A DNA stretch of 38,732 nt from positions 1 through 38,732 of the forward strand of contig NZ_VSTH01000077.1 of the NCBI RefSeq assembly GCF_008123965.1. The letters run 5' to 3'. The stretch comes from Bradyrhizobium hipponense (lineage in GTDB: Bacteria > Pseudomonadota > Alphaproteobacteria > Rhizobiales > Xanthobacteraceae). Made by a program: the position numbers and the translations under genes. Below the pieces are notes generated by a model, which made no database searches, was not told the origin of the DNA, and saw nothing but the letters and a program-made list of their open reading frames with translations. Numbering within the stretch: the first letter of the stretch is position 1; each line of letters opens with the position of its first letter. Shown one piece after another: positions 38,182-38,732 of this stretch.

Positions 38182-38732
38182 TCAGTTCACCCGTGTCCAG
38201 GTCTGGCCGCCGCAGAACATGCCGCCGAAGGCGCAGCCCTGCACGCGCAGGCGGTCGGTGCCCTTCAGCGCGATCGTGGAATCATAGGTCGAGCCTGAGT
38301 TAGGATCGAGGATACGGCCGGACCATTTCTGGTCCTTACCGGGCTTCATATTGATCAGGACCTGCTCGCCGTTCTGGTTCGACTTGGAATCGAGCGAATA
38401 GCCGCAGAGATTGGTGCCGCATTGCTCGATGCGGACCTTGCCTTCCTTCTCCTCGGTCAGCCAGACGCCAAGCGGCGAGTTGAGATCGCGCGTAGGCGCC
38501 GCTGCAGGAGCCGGCGCGACGGCGGCCGACTGAACGGGCGCCGCCGGGGTAACTGGCGGAGGCGGCGCAGGGGGCGCGGGCGGAGCGGCAGCCACGGTCG
38601 GCGGCGGCGTCACGGCGGGAGCCGCCTGCTGCTCGATTGGAGCGGGAGCCGGTGCGGGCGGTGGCAGCACAGCCGTATCGGCCGGCGCATTGTTGGCGGT
38701 GGTGGCCGGCGGCGGCGCGGGTGGCGCGGGAG
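38182..38732 (-). CDS. DUF2147 domain protein, 5' end beyond the window
   Basis: The reading frame is open to the window edge, so the N-terminus (expected signal peptide) is missing. At least 55 visible residues are a Pro/Ala-rich linker. The C-terminal domain begins SPLGVWLTEEKEGKVRIEQC and has GTNLCGYSLDSKSNQNGEQV, KWSGRILDPNSGSTYDSTI, LRVQGCAFGGMFCGGQTWTR and the final VN. This is the DUF2147 pattern: a periplasmic beta-barrel-like domain with conserved Cys, GxW and CGY motifs. The function is unknown. The long Pro/Ala linker suggests tethering at the envelope or to the cell wall. A strong terminator follows. Confidence 0.85.
   Translation of the reverse strand, partial: PAPPAPPPATTANNAPADTAVLPPPAPAPAPIEQQAAPAVTPPPTVAAAPPAPPAPPPPVTPAAPVQSAAVAPAPAAAPTRDLNSPLGVWLTEEKEGKVRIEQCGTNLCGYSLDSKSNQNGEQVLINMKPGKDQKWSGRILDPNSGSTYDSTIALKGTDRLRVQGCAFGGMFCGGQTWTRVN

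Noticed and set aside
1..38732. tRNA genes, CRISPR arrays, insertion sequences or prophage
   Set aside because: I saw no cloverleaf-type sequence, regular spaced repeats, transposase or phage-like frame. Gene content and codon use are uniform.

Overview
The window looks like chromosomal core and near-core DNA of a Bradyrhizobium-type alphaproteobacterium. This rests on high-GC codon use, cytoplasmic NasT/NasS nitrate sensing beside a ferredoxin-type nitrite reductase, a rhizobial phosphatidylcholine synthase, an IalB-like secreted protein, a DUF2147 protein, and several families of short palindromic intergenic repeats. The genus call is inference from gene content. I see no rRNA, tRNA, CRISPR, prophage or insertion sequence.

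Layout. 1-5.3 kb: a membrane-anchored SPOR-like protein faces away from glmU, then a small unknown gene and glmS (UDP-GlcNAc supply for cell wall and LPS). 5.3-7.1 kb: a DUF502 membrane protein and a 6-phosphogluconate-dehydrogenase-like oxidoreductase. 7.3-13.5 kb: recG divergent from a coupled sdhE-mfd pair. 13.5-18.2 kb (minus strand): a REC-REC-GGDEF-like protein that has lost its active site but keeps an I-site, an AMP-ligase-like protein lacking its signature motifs, and an orphan peptide-binding protein. 18.5-24.6 kb: ialB, a strong terminator, hspQ, an AEC transporter, a UbiH-type hydroxylase, the pcs-terC pair and a quinone oxidoreductase.

24.7-27.5 kb (minus strand): rimO, then an acetylornithine-aminotransferase-like gene. 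Between them lie a promoter, a 29-codon reading frame with 11 arginine codons, and a terminator-like hairpin. This has the layout of an arginine-sensing transcription attenuator and is the most striking thing in the window.

27.6-33.1 kb: the nitrate assimilation unit. nasT-nasS are translationally coupled. They are followed by a near-consensus sigma-54 promoter, a structured leader, nirA, and a CysJ-like flavoprotein that carries a four-cysteine Fe-S domain instead of a flavodoxin. The leader has one clean ANTAR-type hexaloop hairpin (CAGC-AACGAA-GCTG). Its loop and 3' arm are perfectly complementary over 9 nt to sequence touching the nirA Shine-Dalgarno, so NasT may act on translation here as well as, or instead of, termination.

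33.2-38.7 kb: a 50-residue single-span membrane protein, then the 5-oxoprolinase genes pxpB-pxpC-pxpA divergent from an RraA-family/cupin pair across a 20-bp dyad. A small secreted protein and a DUF2147 protein cut by the window edge close the region. Intergenic gaps at about 7.1-7.3, 9.5, 24.6, 33.5 and 37.5 kb are filled by palindromic repeats.
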